64,000 nt of DNA. It comes from Geosiphon pyriformis. Its lineage: Eukaryota > Glomeromycota > Glomeromycetes > Archaeosporales > Geosiphonaceae. A program made the position numbers and the translations under genes. This document shows positions 9,900 to 21,996 of the stretch, in pieces (the stretch's first letter is position 1; the number at the start of each line of letters is the position of its first letter). Location of the stretch: the NCBI GenBank assembly GCA_016748015.1, contig JAAOMT010000183.1, positions 756,307-820,306 of the forward strand, in the 5' to 3' direction. Under the pieces are notes generated by a model that made no database searches, was not told where the DNA came from, and saw nothing but the letters and a program-made list of their open reading frames with translations.

Positions 9900-11090
9900 T
9901 TTTATGGCAATCTCATTTTCAATGTCTTAAAATTTCATAATAATAGCAGTTCTAAGATTAATTGTTAAATAATAATAATAAGAAACTGCTTTGGTTTTGT
10001 TATTATAGAGGTTAATATCTTTGTGATTGCTGCTGTTATTGTTGATTAATAAAATAGTTTTCAATCTTTTTGGTAAGTTGATCAATTTTTTTTTCAGCTG
10101 CTAAGCTGGTTTCTCCAATTGCAAAATTTACAAGTTTTGTTTGGTTGGTTTTTTTTATTGTTATTTCATAATTTTTTGCATGTTAAATAGCAGCAGTTAA
10201 GTTTCTTGAAGCATGTAAGCAGACTTTCTTAATCAATTTATCTTTTAATTCTACTATAAATTGATCCAAAATCTGAGTATTGGAATAGTAGTCATTGGTT
10301 TTTAATTGTCAAATTTGTTTGAGAAGTTTGTTAAATCTTCCAAGATAAGTTATAACAGTTTTAGATGATTTTTGTTTAATATTGTGAAAGTGATTTTGAA
10401 GAATAATAGAGATGTTATTATTAGTAAATTGTTCTAGGAAAGCATTTTTGAATGTTTGCCAGTTTTAAAAAGATTTAGTCAGATTTTCAAACTATTCTCC
10501 TGCTGTTTTTTGAAAAAAGTATGAGATTGTTTTTAACATTTTTGCTGCATTTTATCCATTTGTATTTCCTGTCTTCTGAACTTTGTTAAGCTATTTTTGT
10601 GAGCTGGTGTTAGAATTTTTTTTTGTGAATTCAGTGATTTTTGTAATGTATATAGTTGTTATGTTTTCTATATTTTTATTTTTAATAGTTTCTTTCTCTG
10701 TGAATTCAGAAGTGTTTTTGTTGTTATCAGAGTAATTACTTTGGTTTTCTGCTAGGAAATTAAGAAGATTGGTACTGGTAAATATTGATTCTGGTTGTTA
10801 AATAAAACTTTTTGGTAAAGTGAAATCTTCAGGTCTCAAAAATTGGATAAGAAATGAATTAAAAGTTTGTGGTTGAGCAAGTAAAATTAGAAATGATATA
10901 ATAGAAAATAATAATTTAATACTGGTTCTTTATTTAGGTGTTTGTAAGTATTTGGCAGTTGTTTTTGGTGTGTTGTGAGTTATATGGCTAATTCAAAGTG
11001 TTTTCTTCTTCTGTTTTCTGCTGTTGCTATTTTTTGGTTCTAATTTAAAGTTAAAAAAGTATTTGGACTGTACTGGGTATTTTTCTTCAT
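9900..11090 (-). pseudogene. gag of element B (broken)
   Basis: The knuckle at 9907-9948 reads CYYYEILRH, a stop, K, a stop, DC. The spacing is right for C-x2-C-x4-H-x4-C, but the second Cys is Tyr and two positions are stops. The capsid-type segment lies at about 10080-10620, with QNHFHNIKQKSSKTV and WQTFKNAFLEQF on the minus strand. Further upstream (10620-11090) there is a charged stretch without a named domain. The plus-strand frame 9711-9968 is a shadow of this gene. The region 11090-11400 is untranslated leader with nothing further recognisable. Confidence 0.75.
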
Positions 11091-11403
11091 AATATTGAAT
11101 AATATTAAAGTTGAGTTTGTAGAAGTAGATATTAAGTGTTTTACTGTTAAGATTTTTAGTTCTTAAGTAAAAATAGTGTAATAGATTCTCATAGAAATTG
11201 CTTCTAACTTCTGAAACATTATAGTTTCTAAAAAAATAATTGTTAATACAATTTTTGATGTATTAATATAGTGTTTTCTTGAGAACTTTAATTCTATTTT
11301 AGATGTTAAATTTTTGCTTGCAGTGAGTGTAAATTAATTGATAATACTCTAAAGTTGTTGTGTTAATTGTGGTCATTACTTTGAATTGTTATTGCTATGT
11401 TAT

Positions 11404-12397
11404 TTCTGTAAAAGAACACCAAATATTACCAGAGATTTTTGGTCTTTTTTCTTAAATGTTGTTAATGCCTATTTGTTATGAATTTAAGTTTTTTGGAAGC
11501 TAGTAAACCTCTAATAACTGAATTTATCTTCAAATTATTTCTTATAATTTGAATTGCTAGGCTTATAAGTGAAATAGCCAATTTTGTACCAGTTACTTTG
11601 TATAGTTACATTGTAGTAAATGTCAACTCTTTTCTAAGAATTGCTTGTTTGAAAGTTCACTAAAATGTGTAGTTACTTTGCTGTAAAAGTCAATTCTTTT
11701 ACAAAAATTTTGTCTGTAGACTACCCTAATAATTGTAATAAGAAAATAAAAAAAATAAAAAAAATGTAAAAGAAATAGAATTTTATTAAGAAAATTGTTT
11801 TTTTATTCAGGCTTGGAGTTACTAACAAATTTATTGAAATTGGTAACTAATCAATTTCAAAATGTCAGTTGGATTTTAGGAAATTATTAAGTATAATAAT
11901 CAAAGATTAAGTTTTTAAGTATTTATTTTTATTAATTTATAGAGATATGTAAAAAGATAATTGCTTTTAACTACAATATCTAAAATAGAAAATGTATTTT
12001 CTCGAAGAAAGAAGCTTTTTTTTATATGACTTGTTGTAATACTAGTTTATAAATTTGAACTTTCTTTTTTGCTATAATTTTAATGAACTAAAGATACATT
12101 TTAGTAAACTACAAATTATTTTGATTAACTATTAACTATTTTAGGAAATTATTTATTATTTTAGCAAATTTCTACAAATTTTGGTAAATTCTTGAATGTT
12201 AAATAGTTCAAAATATTGTGCAATTTAATCATCTTAATTTCTATGATACAAATTGGATTATTAATTAAATAGTAATTTTTGATAATTTGATTAAATAATA
12301 AGTAATAATTTGAAACAATATTAATATATACTAATTAATAATAAGAATTATAAGAGTAATTTCATGCTAATTAATAGCTAAAATTCTACTGGTAATA
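11404..12397 (-). repeat. PBS and 5' LTR of element B (LTR-B, 974 bp)
   Basis: The PBS on the minus strand is TGGTGTTCTTTTACAG (about 11406-11421). The LTR proper is 11424-12397. It begins TATTACC and ends GGTAATA on the plus strand, decayed forms of TGTTACC/GGTAACA. It aligns over its length with the 3' LTR of H (61838-62420), including a duplicated block AGTTACTTTG...GTCAA (11590-11715). The plus-strand stretch 11803-12205 is absent from H because of the assembly gap there. Confidence 0.85.
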
Positions 12398-12830
12398 ATA
12401 AATAAGTTTGGATTTTGAATATTTTTTTATTTAAATAATATAAATATATATATAAAATAAATTTAATAGATATTGGTAAAAGAGATGTATTTTCTATTTA
12501 TTTCTGTTTTGTTTTTTTTACTGCTAAAACTACTTATTTTTATACATATTTTTAGTTTTACAAGATTGTTTTTAATTACTTGTTATTATTAACTATTATT
12601 TGCTATTTCTGTTGCTGCTTTGTTTTTTTACATTATAATTAGTTATTCTATATTATGGCTAGTTATTTTATATTATTGTGTGTTATCTTGTATTATTTTG
12701 AATTATAATATATTATTCTGCATTATTTTGTATTATCATGTTTTTCTAAGTTATCATATTTTTAATTATGTTTTTTCAATATTTTTGAATTGGTTTTTTT
12801 ATTCAGGTAATATTATCTCTTCTTTTTGGA
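12398..12830 (-). repeat. 3' LTR of D (left part lost) and polypurine tract
   Basis: 12398-12812 aligns with 29037-29451, the matching part of D's 5' LTR. The shared text starts at AGTTTGGATTTTGAATA and ends at GGTAATA/GATAACA. Immediately outside, the minus strand reads AAAAAGAAGAGATAA (12813-12827), a purine tract in the PPT position. The LTR holds TTATTNTATATTAT-type repeats (about 12640-12770), so the plus-strand reading frame 12620-12835 is simple repeat, not a gene. Confidence 0.85.
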
Positions 12831-12849
12831 ATTAAGCTTCTGTAAGATT

Positions 12850-13300
12850 ACATGTATTTGTAAAAATTGTTCCTTCAGTATAATATTTAATTGTTATATT
12901 AAGTATTGTTTTTTGTAGATCTTTAAACTATAAGTTTGTTATTTATTTTATGGTGTTAATTGTAATAGTTTTTAATGTACTATCTAACAATATAATTAAA
13001 CAATATTCAAAGACTGCATACAATTAGTAAGTTGTTTTGTAATATAGTGTTAAGTTGTTTTTTCTTACAAATTCTTCTACTTGTTTGAAAGCTTTTTTAT
13101 TAAAAATTTGTTAGTTAAAGTTTTTATATAGTGTCCTTAATTTTAGTTGTTTACTAATTTTAAAAAACTAATAGATTAGTAGAAGTTTTTTTTTTCATTT
13201 TCTAGCATTTTCTGGTATCTATTTTTCTATTATTAGTTTCAAGTTTAGTTTGTTTAAAGCTTTTTTAATTTCTTTAAGCTTTGTTCAACACATATCTTTT
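12850..13300 (-). pseudogene. ORF3 remnant after integrase in element D
   Basis: The sense translation near 12985-13140 reads IFNKKAFKQVEEFVRKNN and LTLYYKTTYQLYAVFEY with one or two stops. Matching segments occur at the same place in F (IFDKKLVQ, VENFIEKNNLITYLKAIYQL) and G (IFNQKIVQQIENFIRKKT, LYIKTIYQL). The conserved pattern F-[ND]-x-K...Q-[VI]-E-x-F-[VI]...Y-x-K-x-x-Y-Q-L-[YH] shows this was a real protein. I do not recognise the family. It lies between integrase and the 3' LTR. Confidence 0.55.
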
Positions 13301-13599
13301 TTTTTAATTATTTATAAGAATAAGAATACTTAGTTTTAGTTGAACTTTTGTTCATCTTTTTTTTGTATAGATTTTGTATTATATTTTTTTTTAATTGTAA
13401 TTTCAATTGGTGTTGTGGATTGTTAAATTGCTTTAAATAGTTGTTTTAAAAGTTTTAAAATTTGATCTAAAAGATCTATGTTGAGAGTTTTATCATTTTT
13501 TTTTGTTGTTTTGGTCTTTATATATACTTAAATTTTCTAATTTAAATTATCACATATTAATTATAATTTAATAACTATAATTGGTTCTAAATCTCATAA

Positions 13600-14790
13600 T
13601 ATATCTTTTGGTTTAATTAATAGAATTTGTATTTTTAGTTAAATAATAATAACTCTTGATTAATATAATAAATTTTAAGATGCTTTTTATGTGTTATTTT
13701 TTTTAAAATTTTTTTTTTCAATTATAATTTGTAAGCTCTGTTGCTTAAAACTTTATATATATGAAATAATCTATTTTATTTTGGGTCAAACTTTTTATTT
13801 CTTAACTTTAATATAATATAATAATACTCTGTCTCCAATTTTAAATTTAATTGGTTGGTTGAATAAGTAATTATTATGTCTTTTTTTCTATTATTTCTGA
13901 GTATTATTAATATTGTTAGCTGTTATTTTACAATTTTTTTTAATGTTTCCATAAGCTGATATGTTTTTTAGTATAAAATAGCTTTAAAATTCTCTTTGGT
14001 AATTGTTTTTATTGAAAAAAAAGTATTTTTTGTTCAATAAGTAGAGTGGTTTTTTTTCTATAAACTAGTTTGAATAGTGTAAACTGAATAGTATTTTGCT
14101 TTAGTGTTTGATATACAAATAATACAAATAATACAAATAATATAAATACCTATTTTTGTGTATTTTTATAATTTATTTTTGCTAATGCTTTACATAATAT
14201 TTAGTTAAATTGTTCTATTAGTCTATTTGTTTATAAATAATATAATAATAATAATGATTACTTTATTCCAAATTATTGGTTTAATTTAACTAATATACTA
14301 TTGACAAAGTGAGTTTTTTGGTCATATAATAATTATTTCAAACATCTATGTTGGCAAATTAGATCTTGATGCACAAATTTGGCTACTGTTTTAGTGTTAG
14401 CCATTAAAATAGTTCTGGTTTTAAGTCATTTGATAAGATAATTAACAGTTACAGCAATATAATAATTTTTTTTAGATGTAATTAAGAAAAAACCAACCAA
14501 ATCAATTCTAATTTTATCAAATAAATTTCCAATTGGAATAGATTGAAGTGGTTCTGTAGTTCTGGCTTCTTCTCTTTGTTGATATAAGTTACAGTTAATA
14601 ATGTACTTAAAAATATACTTATATATTATTGGCCAATAGTATAGATTTATTGTTTTTTTTAAGGTAGTGTTTTTATTAAAATGTGTTGTAATTAGATCAA
14701 AGTGCATATTATATAAAACAGTTTCTTTTTTATTGTCTTTTATAACTTATTGTGAGGTAGTGTAGTTTTGGTATTCTCAATGATATAGTT
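13600..14790 (-). pseudogene. Integrase of element D (broken)
   Basis: 14426-14707 is open and gives HFDLITTHFNKNTTLKK, YYWPIIYKYIFKYIINC and NLYQQREE, the HHCC zinc domain with a changed last Cys. It continues to KIRIDLVGFFLITSKKNYY with the first catalytic Asp. LLYDQKTHFVNSI (about 14290) carries the second Asp and TNRLIEQFN (about 14220) the Glu, so the D-D-E triad is still visible. Stops separate the pieces. The C-terminal part (13600-13900) shows the K-x-G-D-x-V-L-type stretch in decayed form. Confidence 0.8.
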
Positions 14791-15029
14791 GGTTGTTTTG
14801 AATAAAGTAATTGCAAACTTGTTTCTATATAATACTTTGTTCCTGTTAAGATAATTTTTTTTGAACTGCAGTATTAATAGATACTAATTTAATTGTTGAT
14901 AAGTAGTTGTGTTTATAAGTTTGGAGTCAGATTTGCATTATTTTTAACAAATTGTCAGTGTTAGTATTTTTGGCTCCTTTTTTATAATGTATTTTGTATA
15001 AGAATTGCTGTAGATAAGTACTCTATTGT

Positions 15030-16290
15030 GCATATATTTTTTCCAATTATGGCTTGCTAAGTAATTAAATAAGTCTTTTGTAATCTATATATAAATTAAA
15101 TAGTTGGAAAAGTTATTGTCTCCAATTTTGTACTGCCTAATAAATAACAAGACATTCCAAATCTGTTATGCTGTATATTTTTTCTACTGCACTAATACTG
15201 TAATTGGTATAAGCAATTAAGTGTTTTTAATTATCTAATCTAATTTGTAATAGAACAGCTTTTAATGTATTTTTTAAGATGTTCATAGCAATAATAAAGT
15301 ATTTATTAAAGTTTGAATAAATCAATATTAGTGTTTCTATTAGATATTGCTTAAGATAATTAAAAGTCTTTTGTTGTTTTTTTCTCTATAGATATAGAAC
15401 ATATTTTGATAGTTAATAATGAAATAGTTTTATAATATCTAAGAAATTTCTAATAAATTTACAGTAGTATCTAATCAGTCTTAAAAATTCTTTTAGTTTT
15501 CATAAATTGGTTGGGGCTAAAAAGTCTTTAATTTTACTTATTTTGTTTAAATTTGGTTTTACTTTGTCTTTTTTTATAATATGTTCCAAGAATTTTAGTT
15601 TGGTTTTTCTAAAAAAGCATTTATTCAGATTAAGTTTTAATTTAGTGCTTCATAGATATTTAAAAACTTGTTAAAAATAAAACAGATGATTATTAAACAT
15701 TTTCAAAAATACATTGGTATTATTTAAATATATTACCATTGATTTTTAAAGAATTTTTTTATACACAACATTTATAAAACATTAAAAAATAGCTAGGATC
15801 TTACAAAATCCAAAGGATATTATATTGAATTTAAAGTTTCTATCTTGTATAATGAATGCTATTTTTTTTTGTCTTTGAAATTCATTTCAACTTGCCAATA
15901 TCTATTGGCTAAATTTAAAAAAAAAATTTATTTCTTATTTTTTAGATTATCCAGAATTTTTTAAATAAGGGAGGTCAAGTAGCTATCTTCTTAAATAATA
16001 CTGTTAAGCTTTTAATAATCTATATAAAACTGTATTTTTTTATTTTTTTGGTAACCAATACTACTAAGAAGAACCAAAAGCTTAATGATTCTTTGATTAA
16101 CTTATTGTTTAGTATTCTTTGTACTTCTTATTTAATTAGGTTGTTATCTGCTGAAATTACTTGGTAGATTTATTGTTTCATAAATCTGACATCTTTTGTA
16201 TTGATCTGATGTTTTATAATATCAATGTGTTCAAATTTGTTTTCACTGGAAAAAATATTGGCATATTGGTTCAAGAGAACTTTAAGTTAT
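15030..16290 (-). pseudogene. RT and RNase H of element D (broken)
   Basis: RT motif C near 15715-15735 reads VIYLNNT, so both Asp of Y-L-D-D are Asn, as in A and G. The linker ARYYCKFI-like and RNase H start (YFIIAMNILKNTLKAVLLQ near 15260-15310) follow. The minus-strand piece 16340-16546 (HKYFKIPIYNSTEKIIKIS) is the region just upstream of RT. Very many stops. Confidence 0.75.
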
Positions 16291-16719
16291 ATCTGTTGTA
16301 ATGTACTTAAGTTTTCCAAGTTTAATTTGACAATCTTTTTCAATATAAACAGATAGCTTTTTTTTGATAAGTTTTATACTTACAAGATAATATTACAAAA
16401 TAAAAAAATTGGGTAAAATCTGGAATAGGCTGGGGTCTTTCAGAATTTTGAATGTTTAGAAAAATAGAGCCAACAAGAGTTTTTTTAGAAATTTTAATAA
16501 TCTTTTCTGTAGAATTGTAGATGGGAATTTTGAAATACTTATGCATTTTGGCAGATATATATAAATTGGCAATTTTAGCTAGAGAACAAATTTCTGGATT
16601 AGCTTTAAATAATAGAGCTTGATCCTAAATTTTCCAATCTATTTTTAGAATATACTGTCAATATAAGAGAATAGAGATAATTATGTTAATATAAATAAGT
16701 TTTATCTGGTTACTATTAT

Positions 16720-17150
16720 CTTTTATGAAATTAACTGGTATATATTCTCTTTCACTTGATTCAAATTTCTTAATTTTTTAAGTAATAAGACTTAATTCTT
16801 TTTGTGTAATAACTAATATTAATTGCAGTATTTTTATAAAGGACAGAAAAATAGCTTGGGTGATTTTTTCTTGTAATTTGATCATATAGAGTTTATTGAA
16901 ATTGGTTTATAATATTACAATAATATTTTCTGTATATTTCAAATTAATAATTTTTTTTTTTATGTTGATTCTTTTTTTTGTAAGACGAAACTGAAATATA
17001 ACTTAGACTATAGTACTAATAAGAATTTTTAAAGCAATTTTTATATCTATTTTTATAATAGAATAGAATACTATAACTATAAAAAATTGTTCAAAGTATT
17101 TTAAATTGAATTCAGCATCATTTTTATTTGCTTTTTCAAGACATATTTTT
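16720..17150 (-). pseudogene. dUTPase-like domain remnant in element D
   Basis: The sense translation gives NDAEFNLKYF (motif 1), then IKIDIKIALKI, then FQFRLTKKRINIKKKIINLK with YTENIIVIL (motifs 2 and 3), and EKITQAIFLSFIKI (motif 4 region). It aligns residue by residue with the better copy in A. Catalytic residues are largely lost. Confidence 0.6.
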
Positions 17151-17179
17151 TTTTTGTTGTTACTATACTATTTTAATTC

Positions 17180-17960
17180 TAATTCTTTAGAAAGTTGAAA
17201 TAGATAAAATATTGTTCTATTTTAATAGTCTTACTTGGCTCTTGAAATAACAAGTTTTTGGCTGTAAGCTCATATTTTTTTTCAGATTCTGGTAATTCAA
17301 TAATAGGGTATAGTGTTTTTGGGAGTAAATTAAATAAGAACTTATACTTATTACAGTACTAAAAATAGCAAAGAATTAAGCAATAATTGTACAGTTTTGT
17401 ATTAAGATTGGCTAATCTTTGTTTTTGTTCTTTTTAAATAAGAGCAAGTTCTTGATACTGGTTTTAGAATGCTTTGAGATTATTTGTAAATAGGTTATTT
17501 ATCTCTTAAATGATTACTAAGACATTTTTTATGATATTTATTTTCTTGATTGTAATATTTTTCTATTTTGCTGTAATTATGTTTCAGATTTTTTTTTATT
17601 GTGGAAGTATAAATTTAGTCAGTTTATTGCTCGACTATAGACTGCAACAAATAGAATTCTTTTTTAGATTCAGTTATTAATTAAAATAGTATACTAACAG
17701 AATTCATTATATGTTCTTTTTCTGCCAAGAATATTATTCCATAATCTTTTATCTGATAAGATTTTGTTACATATAAAACATAGTATATTATTCTATTTGC
17801 TTTGTTATTTTGGTTATTTAAATTGTTCCAATATACAAGGTTGGCAATAATATTTGATAGTAGTAAGTCATACTTTATTGTCTCTAATACAGATATTCAT
17901 TAAAAACAACTTCTTTTACAATTGATACAAATTAAATTTGAAAGTTAATAAAATTAATTT
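17180..17960 (-). pseudogene. Cys-rich linker module remnant in element D
   Basis: CINCKRSC near 17900-17930, YYCQPCILEQFK near 17820-17850 and LCFICNKILSDKRLWNNI near 17710-17770 appear in the same order as in A, in two frames because of indels. This supports a conserved zinc-binding-like unit. The rest of the segment is low complexity. Confidence 0.5.
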
Positions 17961-18379
17961 TTTTGATTTAGAGTTAAACAGATTGATGGTAATGTCTGAA
18001 GTTTTTCATTAGTCCTTTTTTTACCTTTTTTTTCTCATGTAGAAGGTAGTGGTAACTTTGTTTTGTAATTATTAACTCAAAAAACTTGATAAGTTTTTAT
18101 GGTTGGCTGGGAAATAGGTTTTTTAAATTCAATTAAAGATTGTTTTGGGACTATTATTTTGAAGTGTTTACACATAATGAGTACTCTAGTATATTGTTTG
18201 TTAAAAGTAATCTAAAGTTCTTGGATGTTTTAGTCAAGCATAACTTGGACTTTAGTTAACCAATTATTTTTTACAAAGGCTTAATACTAAGTGGTTTTTA
18301 TGATAAGCACCTTAGTTAGAATGCTAATTTTATGGATTTTGAAAAAAAAATTGTCAATTTTTTCTATTGGTGTTTTGGT

Positions 18380-18520
18380 ATTTCTATTTGCAGCAATTAT
18401 TTTGATAATAATTATGTAATCTACTTAGTAATCTAGTTAATTTATGAATTGTTTTGTGATTATACTGTCTGTAAATTTGCTGTTAAGTATTAATTTAATG
18501 TTTAATTGTCTTACTTTAGC
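18380..18520 (-). pseudogene. Protease remnant of element D
   Basis: Minus-strand NIKLILNSKFTDSII at about 18450-18495 corresponds to the L-I-L-D-S-G active site. The Asp is Asn and the Gly is Lys. The interval 18520-19050 is a spacer with no named domain. Confidence 0.55.
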
Positions 18521-19049
18521 ATTAGTGTATATTGCCATAATTGGCCTATTCTGATTAATAACAGCTTTGCTAATGAAATCAGTAATGTTTAATTTGTCAA
18601 TATTAAATAAAAATATAATGGTTAATGTATTTTTTTCAGTAATAATAGCAGAAAAAATTGTATTAGCAGTTTAACTGAAGTTAAAAGAGGAAAGATTGGT
18701 AATTTCAACTACATTTTTTTCTTTTAAAAGTATAATATTACAAAAATTCAAGGTCTTTATAAGATCAAAGTATGAGATCTGATTTGGATATTTAGTTTGT
18801 GCTGCTTAAAGTTGTATATTATTACAATTTATTAGATAGGATTATCTATTGTTGGATTGCAGTTAATATTTATTATTGTTTTGTTATTTTTAATTATAGT
18901 CAATAGCTTGGAGTCTGAAGTTATTAGATATTAGAGCTTAGTATTAAGGTGTTATTTGTGTTATTGCTTGTAAAGACTAATAGTAAGTTGAAGATAATTG
19001 AAGTAAGTACTATAATTGTAAGTATTACAGTAAAAAATATTGGAATCTC

Positions 19050-20120
19050 ATGATTTAAAGATATCTTAATTGTAGTTAATATTGATTTCCTTAGTTTTGA
19101 TTAACTAATTTTTTTTTGCAATCTTTTATAATGTGTTCGGATTTTTGATAATAGTAACAATTATGGTGATTTGATTTCCAAAGTTGTTATTGTTATTGCT
19201 AATTCTGTTGTTGTTAATAGTTACTGAAGTTGTTTCTATGTTGTAATAGTTAATACATTTTAGAGTTTTCTGTTAAAAATTTCTTAATTTTCTGAGTTAA
19301 TTTTTTACTTAATTAAATAAACTTAACATTAATATCTAATGTTCTATTTATGATTAAGTTAATAGCTTAAATATGATTGACTTTTTGTTCCATTAATTTA
19401 AAGTTACAGACAAGTATTATGACTTTTTATAAGCTATCAAAGTAATAAAATTTGATGGATTAAAAGATATTACTCCTTAGTTTTTTGATAAATTGGTTCA
19501 GAATTTGTTCTGGTATATAATAGTCTCTTTCAATTGTCTGAATTTGGCAAGAAATTTGATTAAATTGTCTAAGATAAATAATTACTGCTTTATGATTCTT
19601 TTGTTTTATTATATTGAACTGATTTTGTAATCTAATAAGTGTATTGAAATTACAAAAGTATTGTAAAAAGGCAAGTTTAAAAACAGCAAAGTCAGCTGGT
19701 TTTTTTTTGAAATTTTGGTACTATAAGTCTGTAGTTCTTATTAAGAAGAATAGTAAGACTTAAATTGTTCTGGTCTTGTTCTATTTATTGGCTCTGATTG
19801 CTTTTTTAGCTTTTGTAATCCAGATATATGCATTTTTTTTCATCAGAGAATTTTTCTAGTTTAACAATGTTTTTGTAAGTTATAATCTGAATGATAAAAG
19901 TTAGTTTAATTGTTAATAAAAAGAATATTAACAAAGATATATTCAGTTGTTTTACTGAATTTACAGCTGGTTGTTTTTTTTTGTTAATATAACCAATAGG
20001 TTGTAGGATAGCTGTTCTATCTAAGAGTATAGTGGTTAATTTATTTAGGAGTAATATTAACAATTGTGCCTAAAAAAAGTGCTTTTACTGAATTTATTGG
20101 CTGTTAAAGTAAGATTTTCA
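19050..20120 (-). pseudogene. gag of element D (broken)
   Basis: The knuckle at 19118-19159 reads CYYYQKSEHIIKDC, with one Cys changed to Tyr (TGT to TAT). The capsid-type segment lies at about 19330-19760. LEKFSDEKK in the piece 19806-20063 matches the LEKFTGKK segment of A. The gag start lies near or just right of 20120; stops prevent choosing it. The leader 20121-20624 is interrupted by C at 20624 and resumes at 28369. Confidence 0.75.
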
Positions 20121-20624
20121 AACAATGATCCATATTTTTTTAGAGATTTGGTTCAAAAATTTTGGTTATAGTCTTAAAAGTACAGGATTTCAGAAGTTTT
20201 TAATATTCTAGATTGTGTTTTTATTAATTGATTGAATAGAATTCTACTTTTTGGTATTTGGTAATATAAAAGAGTAGTTGATAAAAAAAGTCTTGATTTT
20301 TTGTTAACTGTGAATTAAGTATTTTTTTATATAACTGGTGTACTCTTATTTTCAGATTCAGATTCTTTGAAGTTGAGTTTTAATATTTGTCTTTTTTTTT
20401 ACTTAAGAGTACTATTTGCTAGTGTATTTCTGAATTTTCTAATCAATTATTAAAAAAGTTTTGGTTATTGTTTATGTAGTAGTTAATATTAAATATGTTA
20501 GTAATTTTTGGTGAATTTGTTCTTTAAGTTTTTTTGTGTTTGTTGTTTAATCTAATAGGTAATTAATCTTAATATGTACATAATAACAAAAATTATTCTC
20601 TGTAATAACAGTTTTTAATGATAT

Positions 20625-21328
20625 TGTTATGGGTTGGAGTAACAAGCTAACAGATAGCAAGAGAGAACAGGATTGTAGAGTGATGGAAATAATCAAAGGG
20701 GATTCAACTTCAATAAGTGAATTGAATGAATATGGATTCAATGTGCAAGATCAGTCTTATAAAATATCTCAATCGCTATTCTTTTCAAAAGGTAACAAGG
20801 GAATCTGAAGGTAGAGGGATAGTTTGTACTGTCAACAATTGATCACCACTAGTATTAATTCTATGCCTTTACATCAGTGTTTTTAGAATTCAATATCAGG
20901 TATCAACTTGTGCTCTTCAGTCATGTTTATACAAATAGTCTTCAAATACTACAATTATTCAAATAGGAAAAGGCCAACAAGTAATCTTTTATCCTAAGAT
21001 GTTCGGATACTTGAAGGTAGGGAAAGGAAAATTAGCAATAAAAGAGTAATTGAGATGAAAGTTGTTATTTTTATTTATTTGATTCTTGTCTGAGAGATGA
21101 TTTTTTATAGCTAAGAGACTCATCACTTATATAGTTAATGAAAGTGGTCAATAACCAGGTCAATGACTAGATCAATGATCAGGTCAATAATCAGATCAAT
21201 AATCAGGTCAACAGTCAGGTTATTGATCAGATCAATGATCACTATCTAAAAATAGAATGGCTAATTATATGACATCAGTGGCTAATACATGTGATAACTA
21301 ATAAAAATTATGGGTTTTAACTATAACA
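20625..21328 (-). repeat. 3' LTR of element C with PPT
   Basis: Begins TGTTAT and ends ATAACA on the plus strand. Directly outside, the minus strand reads TTTGGAGAGGATGA (21329-21342), a polypurine tract. Compared with the 5' LTR the length is identical, and every difference I aligned by eye is a transition. Confidence 0.95.
21143..21241. repeat. 12-bp tandem repeat in 3' LTR of C
   Basis: About eight copies of AGGTCAATGATC with transition variants (AGATCAATAATC, AGGTCAACAGTC). It lies about 90 bp inside the LTR's U3 start. The copy in the 5' LTR is at 28185-28279. Confidence 0.92.
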
Positions 21329-21954
21329 TCATCCTCTCCAAAGAGATTGAGCTTCGGCAAAATCAAGCTATTTATAGAGTATTCTAATTGAAGGGTTTTG
21401 TCTAACTCAAAACTAACTAGTTTGTTGAAGTCTTTTGTGGATAGAGTGTATAATACTTGAGGCGAAATAAGCTTTGTATCCAAGAGACCAAATCTTTGTA
21501 TAAGAGTTTTGGTTCTTTTTGCAATAGTTAAAACTCTTGGGACATCTAAATGTATAATGCCCAAAATTTTCACTTGTATCTCTGAAGTTGTTTTCTTTAT
21601 GAGCTTCATTTTTTCTATGATTTTATTAAGACAATCATAGAGTTCTAGTTGCCTTTCATATGACAAGTTTTTGTCTATGGGCAAGATTTTCTTAATCGTT
21701 TTTCCAATTGTCATGGAAGATGTAAGTATTGCTGCTGTTATGCTTTTCAGCAAATACTTATCCATTTTACTACCAATTCTTTCTCTTCTGGTAGTGGTTT
21801 TTTTTGGTCTAATAACAGTATATGTTCCACTGTTATCAGTTATGGTAGTTTGTTTTCCAATGGTCAGAGTAGTATTTGGATAATTTTTAATCCAATACTC
21901 ATGAAGAGTGTAGAAAGCATTTTGAATGTTTTAATATAAGAAATAATTGTTCAT
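21298..21954 (-). pseudogene. ORF3 of element C, unknown protein after integrase
   Basis: From the ATG at 21954 the frame runs 218 codons to a stop at 21298, inside the LTR. One TAA near 21931 (likely from CAA) breaks it; the clean part is 21765-21298. Predicted protein is basic N-terminally (RPKKTTTRRERIGSK) and helical, with SYERQLELYDCLNKIIEKM and DFNKLVSFELDKTLQLEYSI. It ends in an acidic LFGEDDVIV that is encoded by the PPT and the LTR start. No signal peptide or membrane segment suggestive of env. H has an ORF of similar length in the same place, with YERKLEL against YERQLEL. Function unknown. It starts about 40 bp after the integrase stop, in another frame. Confidence 0.7.
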
Positions 21955-21996
21955 GTTGATTGAAGATACCTCTGTTTTGAGAATGGTGCATTTATT

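Larger units (their letters stand above)
8169..12397 (-). mobile_element. Ty3/gypsy element B, 5' half only
   Basis: Contains 5' LTR (11424-12397), PBS, leader, gag with knuckle, protease, and part of the Cys-rich module. It stops at 8169 where A's LTR begins. The missing RT-IN half should lie beyond A's 3' LTR, left of the window. Its LTR is the same family as the LTR of H. All frames are broken. Confidence 0.85.

Noticed and set aside
9711-9968. Plus-strand 85-aa frame
   Set aside because: It overlaps the gag of B on the other strand, including its zinc knuckle; no similarity of its own.
12620-12835. Plus-strand 71-aa frame rich in Ile/Tyr/Leu
   Set aside because: It is the translation of TTATTNTATATTAT-type repeats in D's LTR.
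20547-20741. Minus-strand 64-aa frame at the C/D junction
   Set aside because: Spans the LTR boundary of C and D leader; chance frame.
21143-21241. Possible CRISPR-like array (regular 12-bp repeats)
   Set aside because: Units are directly adjacent with no spacers, and sit in LTR U3 of a eukaryotic element.
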